From Hydractinia symbiolongicarpus (Eukaryota > Cnidaria > Hydrozoa > Anthoathecata > Hydractiniidae): DNA of 64,000 nucleotides. The stretch's first letter is position 1. Each line of letters starts with the position of its first letter. A program made the translations under genes and the position numbers. The notes beneath the pieces are model-generated. The model did no database searches. It was not told the DNA's origin and was given only the letters and a program-made list of their open reading frames with translations. This document shows, piece by piece, positions 1 to 10,319 of the stretch. Where the stretch lies: positions 27,898,001 to 27,962,000 of the forward strand of contig NC_079875.1 in the NCBI RefSeq assembly GCF_029227915.1, in the 5' to 3' direction.

Positions 1-654
1 CAAATTGGTAAAATATTGAGTTTTGACTCTGGATTTGTACATCCATCCGAAATAAAGTCGCTAAGAGCATAGACGGGTGTATAGAGGCTGAAAAAAACCC
101 AGCCGTTTTGCCTACGCAGAGCAACTGAGAGCAACATAATGACGTCACAACACTAAGCAAAAAAAGCACAAAAAGACTTTAAAACCTACTTTTCAAAAAT
201 ATCACTCATGTCTCTACATAGTACAGATTTAATACACCCTAAAATTTTATTTTTTATTTATTACATTTATGACTTTTTGAAGAGAATATGCTGCAGATTG
301 TACATTGTGTCCTTTTTTGGAAATGTTCGGATCATTTCTAAAACACACGCAAAACATATTAAAAAATATAATGTTTTGCTGTATTTTAAAGAAAAGTTGA
401 ACATGAAACTATTTTATGTTTAAGTCTTAAAATGACTACTTTGACAACAAATAAATAAGTATGTTCCACAAATTGATATCTATATATTTTTAACATTTTA
501 CTGAAAATTCATGACTGTGTTGAGAAAAAATAAGTAAGTTTAAGATAAATAATATTCAGCACTGAATGATGTAAACAAAACTGGTATTTCTTAGCTAAAA
601 AGACAAATGGGGACTTCTTTTACAGAACAGAATAGTCAACTTTGAAATTTCTGT
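1..654. other. no recognised gene
   Basis: A+T-rich sequence with only short open frames that look like chance. I see no domain, RNA gene or clear repeat here. The retroelement relic to the right begins around 660. Confidence 0.5.
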
Positions 655-659
655 TCAAC

Positions 660-838
660 TGTGCTATTCTTTGTTTTCAACTCAGGTAATAAGTGGAGTC
701 GTTACTCTCCAAAGACAAGATCATGTGTGATCAAACCTCCCTGCTATTTTTTTTTGTTTTAACTGGGGTAATAAGTGGAGTCGCCAAAGACAAGACTGTG
801 TGTAGTCAAGCCCCCTTGCTGACTCATTCTGGTTAAAA
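660..838 (-). repeat. 3' tandem units of retroelement copy A
   Basis: Read on the minus strand, two units of roughly 75-85 bp follow directly after the USP stop codon. Each carries the words AGCAAGGGGG, TTTGATCACAC (variable) and GAGTGACGACTCC, and ends in TTATTACC. The same units follow the USP stop of copies B (12148-12463) and C (13462-13633), so they belong to the element's 3' untranslated region. Homology to copy C ends near 640, so this copy lacks the folded RNA found further downstream in B and C. Confidence 0.75.
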
Positions 839-843
839 TATTC

Positions 844-1536
844 TTACCTCAGCTCTTCTAAAAAGAAAACACACGACTCGTGACTGTTAATAAGCCGGTC
901 ATCACAGAAAATTACTGCTCTATCGTTGCAATGTATCCACCTGTGAACCATTTGGTGGAAGGCTATGGTTGTGTAGTGACCATTATTTAAGTTGCCGCAA
1001 TGGTTGATAATAACCCTTAATTGAAAATTTTTACGAAATTTCACTTCTCCATCTACGGTAAAAGGTATGGATAGGGTACCAGGGTAAGCTGTAATACGAG
1101 AGGCAATTTTTGACACAAGGCCGTTGGTACTGCCAAGACGTTTTAACTGTAAAATGAGATGGAAACCGCACGACACTACCTCTTTTTCGACTAGAGCAGT
1201 TTGATGGGCGTTACAAAGATGGCAGAGGTAAGCATTGGTGTCTGACAACTCCTCGCTTTCAAAGAAATTATCTAAGGAAGATTGTAACGTAGGGTGCAGA
1301 GAAAGTTGGATGCATGGTGCTATAACTTCTGAGGAGCTGGTAATATGACATGAGTTGTAAGTGGTTGATGTCTTGATGCCAATACTAAAAAGACTTCCAA
1401 GAAATGGAAAGTCTAATGACAGACCAGGTAGGAGATATTCAAGAAACTCGGGGACGTCGTGCTGAGCAAAGATATTAAATGCACTTCCCTTCGCAGCTGA
1501 GATATGATGTTTCATAGCACACAAAAAATGGGAGGA
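844..1536 (-). pseudogene. USP-type ubiquitin protease domain, C-terminal part (retroelement copy A)
   Basis: The reading frame matches the C-terminal two thirds of a ubiquitin-specific protease (peptidase C19) domain. Visible parts in order: the QHD-x5-LEYLLPGL segment, two zinc-finger-like Cys pairs (the first damaged, YNSC instead of CNSC, the second CHLC), the LILQLKRL strand (usual form LKRF), and the His box NNGHYTT followed by HRWIHCND, which carries the catalytic His and the third-residue region. It is nearly identical to copy C at 12785-13441 and more distant from copy B. About 35 residues of the domain are missing between this piece and the Cys-box piece at 1577-1948, which breaks the frame. 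The natural role in the element would be proteolysis or deubiquitination. This copy is dead. Confidence 0.8.
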
Positions 1537-1576
1537 TCAACTGGACTTCTAGAAACAGCCAGACTTTAAAGAACAC

Positions 1577-2257
1577 CTACAATGCTTCGCCTAACTTTGA
1601 GGTTGTTTTGCTGACAGAAATGGCTTCTTTAACTTTTGGAAGGTTGTAAAAACATTGTAAGATTAAGTTTGCATAACATGTGTTTCCCAAGTTTTTTAAG
1701 ACCGCTATTCCTAAAATCAAGGTTAGATGGCAATGCGACTGTTGTTTTGGAAGACCTTGTAGCAAGTTTTTGGTTTTTTTTTTTATTTTACAAGATTTTG
1801 TGTGACTTGCGGAAGATTTCTGAGGGGTTCTTGATTTCTTAAATTCCATATTTGTAACAGAAGAAACTTCAGGAATGATTGGGGCCTTTTTAGGCTCAAC
1901 CCAAGTGGTAGAATTTCGAAACATCCAGATGTAAAAAGAAGCACTCATGGAGGTAAAAGTTAGGGATTTTAATAGGGAACGTAATGGCTTGTTAGGGAAA
2001 CCAAGGCGACGAAAACAGGTCCTTACTGATTATGAACAGAAACCCTTCGCACCCACCTCAATGGCAAAGAAATGCACGATCCATCCATTGTTTTTCATAG
2101 CATAACAAGTGAAGAATATTTTTTAAGCTTTCGTTTGTGCCTATATTTCGTGTTCTCTTCACATGGACAAATCAATTCTACCATAATTACAGTTTCGGAA
2201 GAACTGGATATTAATAACACGTCTGGGAGTAGTTGTGTTATTGCAATATATGGTGGA
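1577..2257 (-). pseudogene. restriction-like endonuclease C-terminus fused to USP Cys box (retroelement copy A)
   Basis: On the minus strand, 2257-1925 encodes the end of the restriction-like endonuclease of R2-type LINEs: VELICPCEEN, then a KKYSSL segment, then HFFAIEVGAKGFCS and RRLGF. The same frame runs without a stop through SFYIW into a basic linker and the USP active-site Cys box NLGNTCYANLILQC near 1650. One TAA after GFCS and one TGA near the KYSSL segment break the endonuclease part. This matters because the endonuclease and USP are continuous here, whereas copy B has a TAG between them. To the left (past 2257 in + coordinates) homology stops abruptly, so this is a 5'-truncated insertion. 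Endonuclease homology is clear by motif; activity is not expected. Confidence 0.8.
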
Positions 2258-2985
2258 ACAACTAAAACGGAATTTCAATCTGACAGTATTTTCCAACAAA
2301 ATAAAGAAATTCTAAAACATGAACAACCGACTGTTGAAAAACTCTACCAAGTACTGCATAAAGACATACCATCTCCAGTTAAAGCGCAAGTAAAATGGGA
2401 AGAAACTGCCGGTAAAAAATTAGATGGGAAAATATCTGGCCAAACGATTTCAATTCCTACAATATACCAGCAAGTAAAAACATTAGTTTTAGGATTTTAC
2501 ATAAAATTCTACCGACAAATGACATGCTAAACAAATGGAAAAGGTATAGGAGCAAATTTAAAAAAACTGCAAGTATTGTAAAGGAACTGAAGATAATCCA
2601 CATGTTTATGTAATTTGTCTATTAGCACAAAAGATTGGGAATTTTATTTATGTTAGTTTATCTAAAATCTACTCATCTTCACCCCATACTGCCATAAAAA
2701 TTCTATACTAATTTTTCAAGGAAAATATATAGATATTAAAGAAAATTTTGGGATTTCGAAATCTATTTTTTTTTCATACTGCAAATCATGCACAGAAAAA
2801 AAAAATAGTTTGGTTAGCCGGGCCGAAGCAATTACATCAAAAATTTTAAGTTCATTGAACAGAGATCTCATTTTAGCAAAGCGAGATCTCAGCAATCCGA
2901 TTGACTTGTCTCCATTGTGATCGAATTTTACGTTTTAGAAGAAATCGTTTCATAACTTAATTTTGACACAATATTTTTTTTCCTG
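2258..2985. other. unassigned, open plus-strand frame
   Basis: A plus-strand frame stays open to 2530 and reads as a lysine- and glutamine-rich protein segment that I do not recognise. It shares no visible motif with the neighbouring retroelement and may be the exon or relic into which copy A inserted. The rest is A+T-rich with nothing I can name. Confidence 0.3.
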
Positions 2986-2989
2986 CATG

Positions 2990-4560
2990 AACAGTTTGAT
3001 TTTCTTTGGTTAAAAAACAAAATTATGTATATAAATTCCAATATAGCTAAAATATTCATTAATAATGATTATAATTTTATTCTAGCCAACGATTGGAAGT
3101 TACGAGCTACATATTTTTTTTTTTTTTGGTGCAAATAATGATAAGTTTACATTAAAGCATGCCGGCACCATCACAAAGTTGAAACTTGAGCATACAGATA
3201 AAGAAGCTACATTGAATTGCACACATTACCGTGGTAACGTTGGCTTTCGATGGGGATATCATTCTCATGACAAAGAGTCGATTTTGACTACAATCACTGA
3301 CAAAAAACAACAACACAATCATAAATCCAAATTGAAACCCACTTTATTTTTACTATCTTCCTGGATATCAGGGAAACTCGCCATATCTTCAATTTGATGA
3401 TCTAAAGATAACTGAAAGATATGGCGATGAGCAAGAATCTTGTACTTTACAGATTTATGAGATCGTTTTAAGTCTTATTACGGAGGAAGGTCATGTGCTG
3501 ACGTATATGCTGTGTTTTCGATTAACTTAAATGTTTGCAACAAAATTTAATTCACATACAGCTTCTTCCGTTTAAAGAAGCTTGGAAATTTATTTAAAGG
3601 ACAAATGAATTCCGAACATTCTAAAAGTGTGTAAATTTTGTTTGTTGTAAATTTTGATTTGTGAGCTTTAACGTGCAAACATGCAGAAGAATCAACAGGC
3701 GCTGAGAACGAGGTTGCGTCCATACATCTTTATTTTTTTTGACCCTTCAGGTTTTTTCAAACTCGACTTTTTAAGTTTTAAATATTTCTTAAAGTGACTT
3801 TTACAACGCAGCTATTATAGGCAAAAAAAGCGATCGCAAGCAGTTATGGACAAATTGAGAATGAATTGAAGAAAATTTATTGGCTAGAACTACTTCGGGC
3901 TCAAATATACTTTTTCAAACTAAAAGAAACGAAGCTAGTCTTGTCATAAAATCAAATTTAGGGTTTCCATTATCTTTGATAATTATTCTTAATTGCTATC
4001 TGCGTAAATACTCATATCGACTTAATTGATTAATTTTTTATAAGCACGTCAATTTCGAAGAAATTTCTAAAAAAAATTCATAAAAAGAACAAAATCAGTC
4101 AGAATTTGGGAGTTCTGGTCTTACTATTAATAACAAACTAAGACAAAGACTGGAAATTTATCGTTTATAAGTGGGGTTAATAAAGTAACATAACTATCTG
4201 TTTTAACATTTAGTGGGTCTAGATGACAAATAGTGGGCTCCGTTTGATCTAATAAATTTCTCAATTTTTTAAGATCATTATTGCTTGTTACTTTAGCTAA
4301 CTAGACAAATTTGTTCATGAATGAACTTAACTTGTTTCCGTACCGATTTTCAAAGGAGTTACAGCTGTTTCAAAGTTTGCTGACGTAAGTGATAATCCTG
4401 AAATGAAGTTTTTAGCTTCATCGCAAAGAAAGGAGTACAAATAGCTGAACTTGTTTATGTCACTAAGCTTGTTTAAATGTATCGACTAAAAATGTTTGCC
4501 GTTGAACTTGAAATTTTTTATTTTTGTCAATGAATCAATTGTGGAATTGATTCCATTTTT
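2990..4560 (+). repeat. repeated element copy, inverted partner at 58.95-60.12 kb
   Basis: This block matches the reverse complement of about 58950-60115 with many substitutions and small indels. Shared landmarks include the words around 3180-3230 (reading LEHTDKEATLNC on +), GATCATTATTGCTTG near 4270 and the NTTGTTCATGAATGAAC region near 4315. A possible acceptor (TTTTATTCTAG) near 3086 precedes a short protein-like stretch up to about 3290. Coding content is decayed. I cannot name the family with certainty; context with the 4905-5115 fragment suggests a transposon-associated multicopy gene. Confidence 0.6.
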
Positions 4561-4904
4561 ACTTGCTTTTAACAGAATTTCTTTTTCCGATAATTAAGAT
4601 ACAATTAGAAATATTTTTTTTGATTGGAAATATTACGTAAGTACGTTTTTCTTGTTCAACGACAAAGAAAATATGCACAAAACTGAAACCTTGATTTTCT
4701 CTCCACCGTTGAGGAAAGCCGAAAAACAAAGTATGTGTTGGGTTATAGAATTAGGATAGATGATTGTTTTTCTTGAAGTTATTTGGAAGTGGCACTTTGC
4801 TGGATAAAAGTGAAAGAAAAAACGTGGACACCTTGGGTTGAAAATAGAGTGGTTGCTGTTAGGAAAGTTGTTATTCTCTGAAGCACGAAATGTGATATAA
4901 TAAA

Positions 4905-5115
4905 GGACGAGCGATGTCCTAATGGAGTAAAATCCATACCAAGTGAATATTTGCAATGTAAATATTGCTTTGCTTTTTTGCACCAAGTACAATTGTCAGG
5001 GCACTGCCAAAACAGTACTTTTAAAGATATGGAACGTTGCGAGCAGGAAAACCTAATGAAACAGTCAGAACTGCTGATCTATCCTAACAGGGTTATTCCT
5101 GGGGCAAGTTTAGAT
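4905..5115 (+). pseudogene. CxxC zinc-knuckle protein fragment (multicopy family)
   Basis: The plus frame reads PNGVKSI, then EYLQCKYCFAFLHQVQLSGH, then MERCEQENLMKQSELLIYPN. This is a C2H2/CxxC-type zinc motif (CKYC followed by LSGHC) plus a conserved following segment. The minus-strand copy at 58330-58740 carries the same motif (CKYCYAFL). I recall this zinc motif with a C-terminal recombinase-like region in many invertebrate uncharacterised proteins, but nothing here shows a catalytic domain. It is isolated and truncated, and the downstream part of the family is missing. Confidence 0.5.
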
Positions 5116-5648
5116 TTGGAAGGGTTTGTAATAAGAAAATTTATTATTTATTTATTCGCAAATATTTATACAGGATATAAAACTTATATTTATACAGGAC
5201 AAAATATTTTATAAAGAAACTGTTATCAGTGTTTGACCTGTTATAAGGTTAAAAATAAAACATAAACAGCTTAAAGGTAGAAAAGACTAAAATGGTAAAT
5301 TAAACGATAACATAGGTAAGAATACTGAAAAAAAACATACGAATAAGATATATCCACTAATACATTCTCGCAATTTTATTTATAAATAGGCAAACAGATT
5401 ATTCGTAGACCTAAAGAATGCCCTGTCAAATATAATAATTTAAACTTGTTCGTATTGACATATTTTAAGGCATCTTTTCAGAATAAGGGTCACTATAAAA
5501 ATTGATAGACACACTTCGCTGCTCTTATTAGTATATAGTTTTGCTACACGATTGTTTGTATTTGAGTAAGGGATAGCGTACGCAATTGACTGCAATGATA
5601 GATAATAATATATTTTTACCAACAATCTACAGTTACGAGTATCCAGTA
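5116..5648. other. no recognised gene
   Basis: A+T-rich spacer between the zinc-knuckle fragment and the left end of the TIR element. No supported feature was seen. Confidence 0.4.
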
Positions 5649-5779
5649 AATATCAGAGGCGGATCCAGCATTTGTAACATGTCAGTCACTTTTTTTGCGA
5701 AGCAAAAAACAGTGCAGCAGTTTGCTGCGCCCAGAACAGCTGGGGGTCATGGGGGGCGCTGTAAGCCCACCATGGGGGA

Positions 5780-5798
5780 TCCGGGGCGCAGCCCCGGA
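5780..5798. other. GC-rich perfect hairpin near element left end
   Basis: TCCGGGGC-GCA-GCCCCGGA forms an 8-bp stem with a 3-base loop. It lies in a G-rich subterminal segment unlike the A+T-rich surroundings. Its role is unknown. Confidence 0.6.
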
Positions 5799-5951
5799 AA
5801 CTTTCGCTATTTTGAGCCTCTACGCACTATAAACGGCCTAATTAATGTCCAAATTATTAGCTTTGTTAGAGACGTTTTTTGTTTCGAATGGTCAGCAAAA
5901 TAACAAACAATCTTGTAAAGGGTTGCAAAAAAGTGTAGGAAAAATAAAAAC

Positions 5952-6221
5952 AACAGTTTAAATTCATATATTTTAAGACTGTTTCGCCCAATATCAGGGC
6001 TCGTCAGCATGCCTAGGAAACAGCTAATAACGTAATATTAGCTATTCGAGACATGGACAGTCTGCTCCAATCAACCGAGTGCTATCAGCTGGAGCAAGCC
6101 GAACTCGGAAAAGGGGGGGGGGGGTTAAAGAAAAGGAATTGATATAAAAATAGAAAGTTATTAAAGCCCCTGACAGGGGGCTCCTAGAACAGGTACTATC
6201 AGCCGGAGCAAGCTGAACCTG
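5952..6221 (-). ncRNA. structured RNA with hammerhead-ribozyme core
   Basis: Read on the minus strand from 6221 down there are: a hairpin at 6221-6190 (CAGGT/ACCTG outer stem, TCAGC/GCTGA inner stem); a hairpin at 6182-6165 (AGCCCC/GGGGCT); a hairpin at 6108-6075 (CCGAGT/ACTCGG outer stem, TCGGC/GCTGA inner stem, same loop class TTGCTCC); a hairpin at 6043-6022 (AGCTAATA/TATTAGCT); then CTGACGA, stem II GCCC/GGGC and GAAAC at 6007-5981, with stem III ACAGT/ACTGT closing at 5957-5953. That is the hammerhead core CUGANGA-stem-GAAA with an A-U closed stem III; the cleavage-site base would be U at 5952. Stem I is poorly paired, so activity is doubtful. Penelope-like elements and retrozymes are known carriers of hammerheads. 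Confidence 0.65.
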
Positions 6222-6403
6222 CAGAAAGATAACGACACAACGTAAACAAGAGGAAAGGGAATTTATTTTATATAAATGGTTACTATTTTTTTCAATTAGG
6301 AGTGGGTAAGATTTAATTATTTATTTATTTATTCATTAATTTGTTCTAGATTGTATAGTGGAAAAATTTATATTAATTCAAGTCTTCTTTTATCTTTAGC
6401 AAA

Positions 6404-6409
6404 TTTATT
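6404..6409 (-). promoter_or_regulatory. polyadenylation signal of OTU gene
   Basis: AATAAA on the minus strand lies 11 bases beyond the OTU stop codon (ends at 6420). This is a suitable 3'-end signal for a compact gene. Confidence 0.5.
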
Positions 6410-6419
6410 TAAAACTTTA

Positions 6420-8005
6420 TCAACATCTGGCACTATTACAAACAACAGTATCTGAATTAACTTTACTACTACCAGCAAAAGGAGGCATGGAAGAAACATC
6501 AACAACAGTTTTGTGCTCCTCTTTTATTTGGGGTAAGTCTTTTTTCTTACAAGTAGGCAAAATAAGTTTGTCGCTGCACTGGTCTGTCCAAAACGACAAC
6601 TTTGATTGTACCTTCCCATCTTTTGGGAACAAACAGGGTTTTTTAGACTGCGGCAAGATTTTTTTGGAATGTTGAATTAGTTTCCTTTTGGTACCATTAG
6701 GAAGAAATAATACTGGCACAAAATGGTTGGCTTTAAAAGTCTGACCACATTCTGCATGAACACCTTGCAGACAAAACAAAATATGAGCATCAGTAACTTT
6801 ATCGTTTAATGATGTAAACATGGGTTCAATTTTGCAGTTAAATAAAAGTTTATCTCTCTCATCACCACAGTCAGGGAAATAGGAAAAGATGTTTTTTGAT
6901 GTTACCGTAGACAAAGCAAACATGCAGAGCAAACTACACCAAGTCTGGTTAGTACAGTTCAAAACAGCTTCATTTCTCACAAAGTCTATTGGTGTTACAC
7001 CAGTTTCAGTTGCAGAAAAAGACATGCTCATATGTACAATACAATTAAAAGATTTAAATGACTTACCTTGATATTTTTCATAGCAAGAAACTAAAACAGG
7101 ATGCTTACTATATACCTCAGGGTGAAGAAAAAGTTCTAACGAAGTTAAATGTCGCAGCTCGTCAACCAGTGTGTTGTCGCCAACAAGAAGCAGGGACATG
7201 GAGCTGTACAAACAATTCCCAGTGGCTTCAGAACTAAAACAAGATAGCAAACTACATGCATGATTAACCAGAATGTCACAACCATTTACAAACTTATTTT
7301 ATTCAACGAAAAAGTAAATTGTCAACAACTTCACATTCATGCAAATATTAATTTAAAAGCTAATCTAACTAAAGAATACATAGCCACACTTCAAAGTGAC
7401 ACTCTAAATGTTCTTAAAAGCCTGTGGTTTATTTACTATATATATATATTTACTTCATTGGTTCAACTTTTTTACAGTTTAGCTACCTAGCTAGGCTATA
7501 GTTATTAAATCAAATTTAAAAATATATTTAAATATTATATGTTATTATTGCAATATTATAACAAAAAATCTTGTACACAACAGCATGAACATGATCCTTT
7601 TAATCTCTAGCTAGCTACTTTGTTTTGCCGAAATTCTTTTGAATCAAAGCTATTAAAACAATTATGCAAAAGATCATTTGGCAGATGGCCAAAGAAAACA
7701 ACTTTGAATGGCCTATTAAATAATTTATTCAATATATAAGTGTTTAAGATAACAAAAGAATATTATTTATCTCACCACAAAGCAATTGCAGAACTCCCTG
7801 GGTCTTTCCCCCACAATAACTTTGGAAAATAAACCTCTGCATTAAGATTTCGAGATATTGTTCCATCGTTTAAGCTTTGGTAAAGATCTTTGTGACACAA
7901 AGATTTGATTTTTTTTAATGATTTCTCATAGATTTCTTGCATATACAAAAAATTATTACTTCTCATTTCAGCACGTATGCGGTCAAACATGTCGTAAGTC
8001 GCCAT
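6420..8005 (-). CDS. OTU-like cysteine protease, three exons
   Basis: Exons are 8005-7776, 7233-7067 and 6985-6420, joined by GT/AG introns of 542 and 81 bp (donors GTGAGA and GTAAGT, acceptors TTTTAG and CAATAG). Codon phases agree at both junctions and give about 320 residues without a stop. The spliced product has the OTU Cys box GNCLY (Cys about residue 84), the HLTSLELFLHPE segment typical of these OTU-like proteins, and NHFVPVLF with the presumed catalytic His near residue 220. The C-terminal 95 residues are basic and low-complexity. Oddly, the residue three before the Cys is Thr (TGNC) where the family usually has Asp (DGNC), so activity is uncertain. The OTU family cleaves ubiquitin or ubiquitin-like conjugates. 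The ATG at 8005 follows a TATA-like motif. Confidence 0.75.
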
Positions 8006-8043
8006 GCTTTCTCGAAAAGAGAAACAATACGCCCTGATTACCC

Positions 8044-8051
8044 ATTATAAA
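8044..8051 (-). promoter_or_regulatory. TATA-like box of OTU gene
   Basis: TTTATAAT on the minus strand lies about 40 bases upstream of the ATG at 8005. With the three repeated motifs just beyond it, this looks like a compact promoter. Confidence 0.4.
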
Positions 8052-8060
8052 GTCCTGCAT

Positions 8061-8142
8061 GCTTTCATTTGGTCCGAAAAGCCTTTGATTGCTTTCATTT
8101 GGTCCGAAAAAGCTCACCTAATTGCTTTCGTTTGGTCCGAAA
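8061..8142 (-). promoter_or_regulatory. three direct copies of a 19-20 bp motif upstream of OTU gene
   Basis: GCTTTCATTTGGTCCGAAAA occurs at 8061-8080 and 8091-8110, and a near copy (GCTTTCGTTTGGTCCGAAA) at 8124-8142. The spacing is about 30-33 bp, that is roughly three helical turns, and the copies lie 56-137 bp upstream of the start codon. They look like iterated binding sites; the binding protein is unknown. Confidence 0.55.
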
Positions 8143-8734
8143 TTTTAATTACACGGTATCGGTTTATGAAAGCTTTAATTATTATAAGAAAATACAGGCT
8201 GAATCACACTTCGAATACCGTAAATATGGGTCAAAGTCGTCAGTTTTTTGTAAACCAATCAGAATACGTTATTTCGGCCGGCAAGCCAATCAATTTGCAT
8301 GAAAATTCTTCGGATGTCAGTCGCTTTTTGCCGTATCCATCAACTCAGTCACAGAAGAGGAAGGTCCGTAAAATAAAGCTCAACGGACGCAGGGCCTGCG
8401 GGATCACAGTACCCTATTATTTTTTACGATTCTTAGTCAAAATTATGTCAGTCGCGTGACGGCGCTGACGTACACTGGATCCGCCCCTGAATATATAAAG
8501 TCTAGAAATATTAATTCATTTTTTTATATACTATATGTTAACTATATCTGAGTATGTTGGAGGGAGGCTACCAAAATAGCTAGATGCTAGGGTTATGATA
8601 GTCACCGTGGACAGAAACAAACAAGGACAGGCCTGGGGAAACGCTAGGTTACACAGACAAACAAAGACAAAAAAAGTCTAGAACCATGTAGAGTGACTTT
8701 TAAACCATTCTTCATACTCGTCGGAATGCATCGT

Positions 8735-10304
8735 CACCCGGATTGAACCAAATACCTTACACTGTTTACAAGAATTGTCCTAAAATTGCGTCCTTTCTTT
8801 TCAATCTTTTCCAACCTTGTTTAAAGAATTCCTACATTCCTGTTCAGTGGAGGGTCACTTCAGAAGTTTATATCCCTAAAAACAAGCCTCCATCTTCATC
8901 ATCCGTAAAGGACTTTCGGCCAATTGTTCTCCTAAATGTGGAAGGAAAACTTTTTTTCAGTCTTGTGCCTAGAAAACCACATCATTCAGAAAAGCCACTT
9001 TATTAACAAATCCATTCAAAATAGATGTATGGAAAACTCCCTGGTTGCTGGGAGCATATGTCTCTTGTCTGGGCTGCTCTGAGAAACGCCAAGTCTAGAA
9101 AAAATACACTATCTGCAATATGGCTTGATGTGGCGAATGCGTATGCCGCTTTACCGCATAAACTCATTCTTATGGCCCTTCGTTGCTATGGTGTTTCAGA
9201 GTCTTGGATAAGGCTTATTAACGCCTACTATGGCAGACTCTGGAGCAAGTCTTTCTCTTTTACAGCCTCATCCAGCTGGCAGCAACACTTTAGAGGTATT
9301 TTTATTGGTTGTAAATTATCAATCATACTATTTTTGACAGCTATAAATGTAATCGTTGAATATGTGTGCGCCAAAGAAGAGTTAAAAAATTTGTGTTTCG
9401 CCTGGCAATTCAGACCATCCTCCGGTTAAGGCCTTTATGGATGACATATTTTTAATGTGTTCAAGTGTCAAACTCAGAACTTGTTGGATCGTTGTGTAAC
9501 AGCCCTTCATTGGGCTGGAATGGGCTTTAGACCTTCAATATCACGAAGCATTGTTATAGCTAATGGAAAAGTTTTAGATCAGTCTCCTTTTTGTGTCCTG
9601 CAAGAACCAATCCCATCTATTAACGCAAACCCAGTTAAGTTTCTTGGTCGGACGATAAATTCAACATTGTCAGATTCAGCTGTTGTCCAACAGGTTATTG
9701 TTAACGCTGTAGAGCAAGTCAAACTCATAGATAATTCTTCCCATAGAGGCCTTCTGAAAGTGTTCTAATTCCCCGAATGCGATGGCCTTTTTTAATTTAC
9801 GAAGTTCCGATATCTCGTATTGTTTCACTTGAACAAAAGTTGTCTTTCTTCATAAGAAAGTGGCTGAGACTCCATCACTCTATTTCTAACATAAGTTTGT
9901 ATTCCGCTTTATCGCCATGCCCGTTACCTTTAATTAGCCTATCCTATGTACTAAAATCTGCTAAGATCAGAGGCCATCTTCTCCTGCGAGATTCGGCTGA
10001 TCCTCTAGTCTCAGACTCTCCTCCAGACTTAAAGGCTGGACACTGGAAGGTAGATCAGACAGTAAAATCAGCAGAGAGTCAACTCGAGTTCAAGAAAATA
10101 CTTGGTTTCCACCAGTTTGGTAGAGCAGGCTTAGGACTGGTAAGCCATAAGAGTGTCCCACCAATTGGTACCCATTCTTACCTCAAACTTGTATCAGATG
10201 TTGTGCAGGACAATGAGGAAGACATTTATTATGCTCGAGCCGTACAGCTTCATGTCCAAGGTAACTGGACTAAGTGGTGCTCGTTTATTAAATACGTTTA
10301 TTAA
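8735..10304 (+). pseudogene. reverse transcriptase of R2-like LINE (copy B)
   Basis: Motifs of a LINE RT appear in order across several frames: PGLNQIPYTVYK near 8737, IPVQWRVTSEVYIPK and DFRPIVLLNVEGK (8840-8950), WLDVANAYAALPHK (motif A, near 9123), the LSIILF region (near 9325), the catalytic box AFMDDIFLM (near 9430) with both Asp intact, VKFLGRTIN (near 9640), and the thumb-like stretch WLRLHHSISNISLYS with SPCPLPLISL (9860-9940). Frameshifts near 9005, 9405, 9465 and 9768 break it. The N-terminal zinc finger/Myb region expected in R2-type proteins is absent, which is consistent with 5' truncation during target-primed reverse transcription. RT clade placement within R2/NeSL/Hero-like groups needs a tree. 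Confidence 0.75.
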
Positions 10305-10319
10305 ATAAATAAATATTTC

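Larger units (their letters stand above)
5654..8489. mobile_element. TIR element carrying an OTU protease gene
   Basis: The left end CAGAGGCGGATCCAG (5654-5668) is the inverted repeat of the right end (8475-8489), with one mismatch in 15 bases. The element is flanked on both sides by AATAT (5649-5653 and 8490-8494), a candidate 5-bp target-site duplication; because the ends are A/T-rich, a 3-bp ATA duplication with one more terminal base is also possible. Inside are a complete spliced OTU-type gene (8005-6404, minus) and a chain of RNA hairpins with a hammerhead core (6221-5952, minus). No transposase is visible, so it would be non-autonomous or the OTU gene is passenger cargo. I cannot assign a superfamily from the ends alone. 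Confidence 0.6.

Noticed and set aside
5586-5903. Plus-strand 105-residue ORF at the left end of the TIR element
   Set aside because: It runs across the TIR and the GC hairpin and has no domain; chance frame in a GC-rich patch.
8004-8459. Plus-strand 151-residue ORF
   Set aside because: Its repeated FIWSEK segments are only the translation of the three promoter-like motifs.
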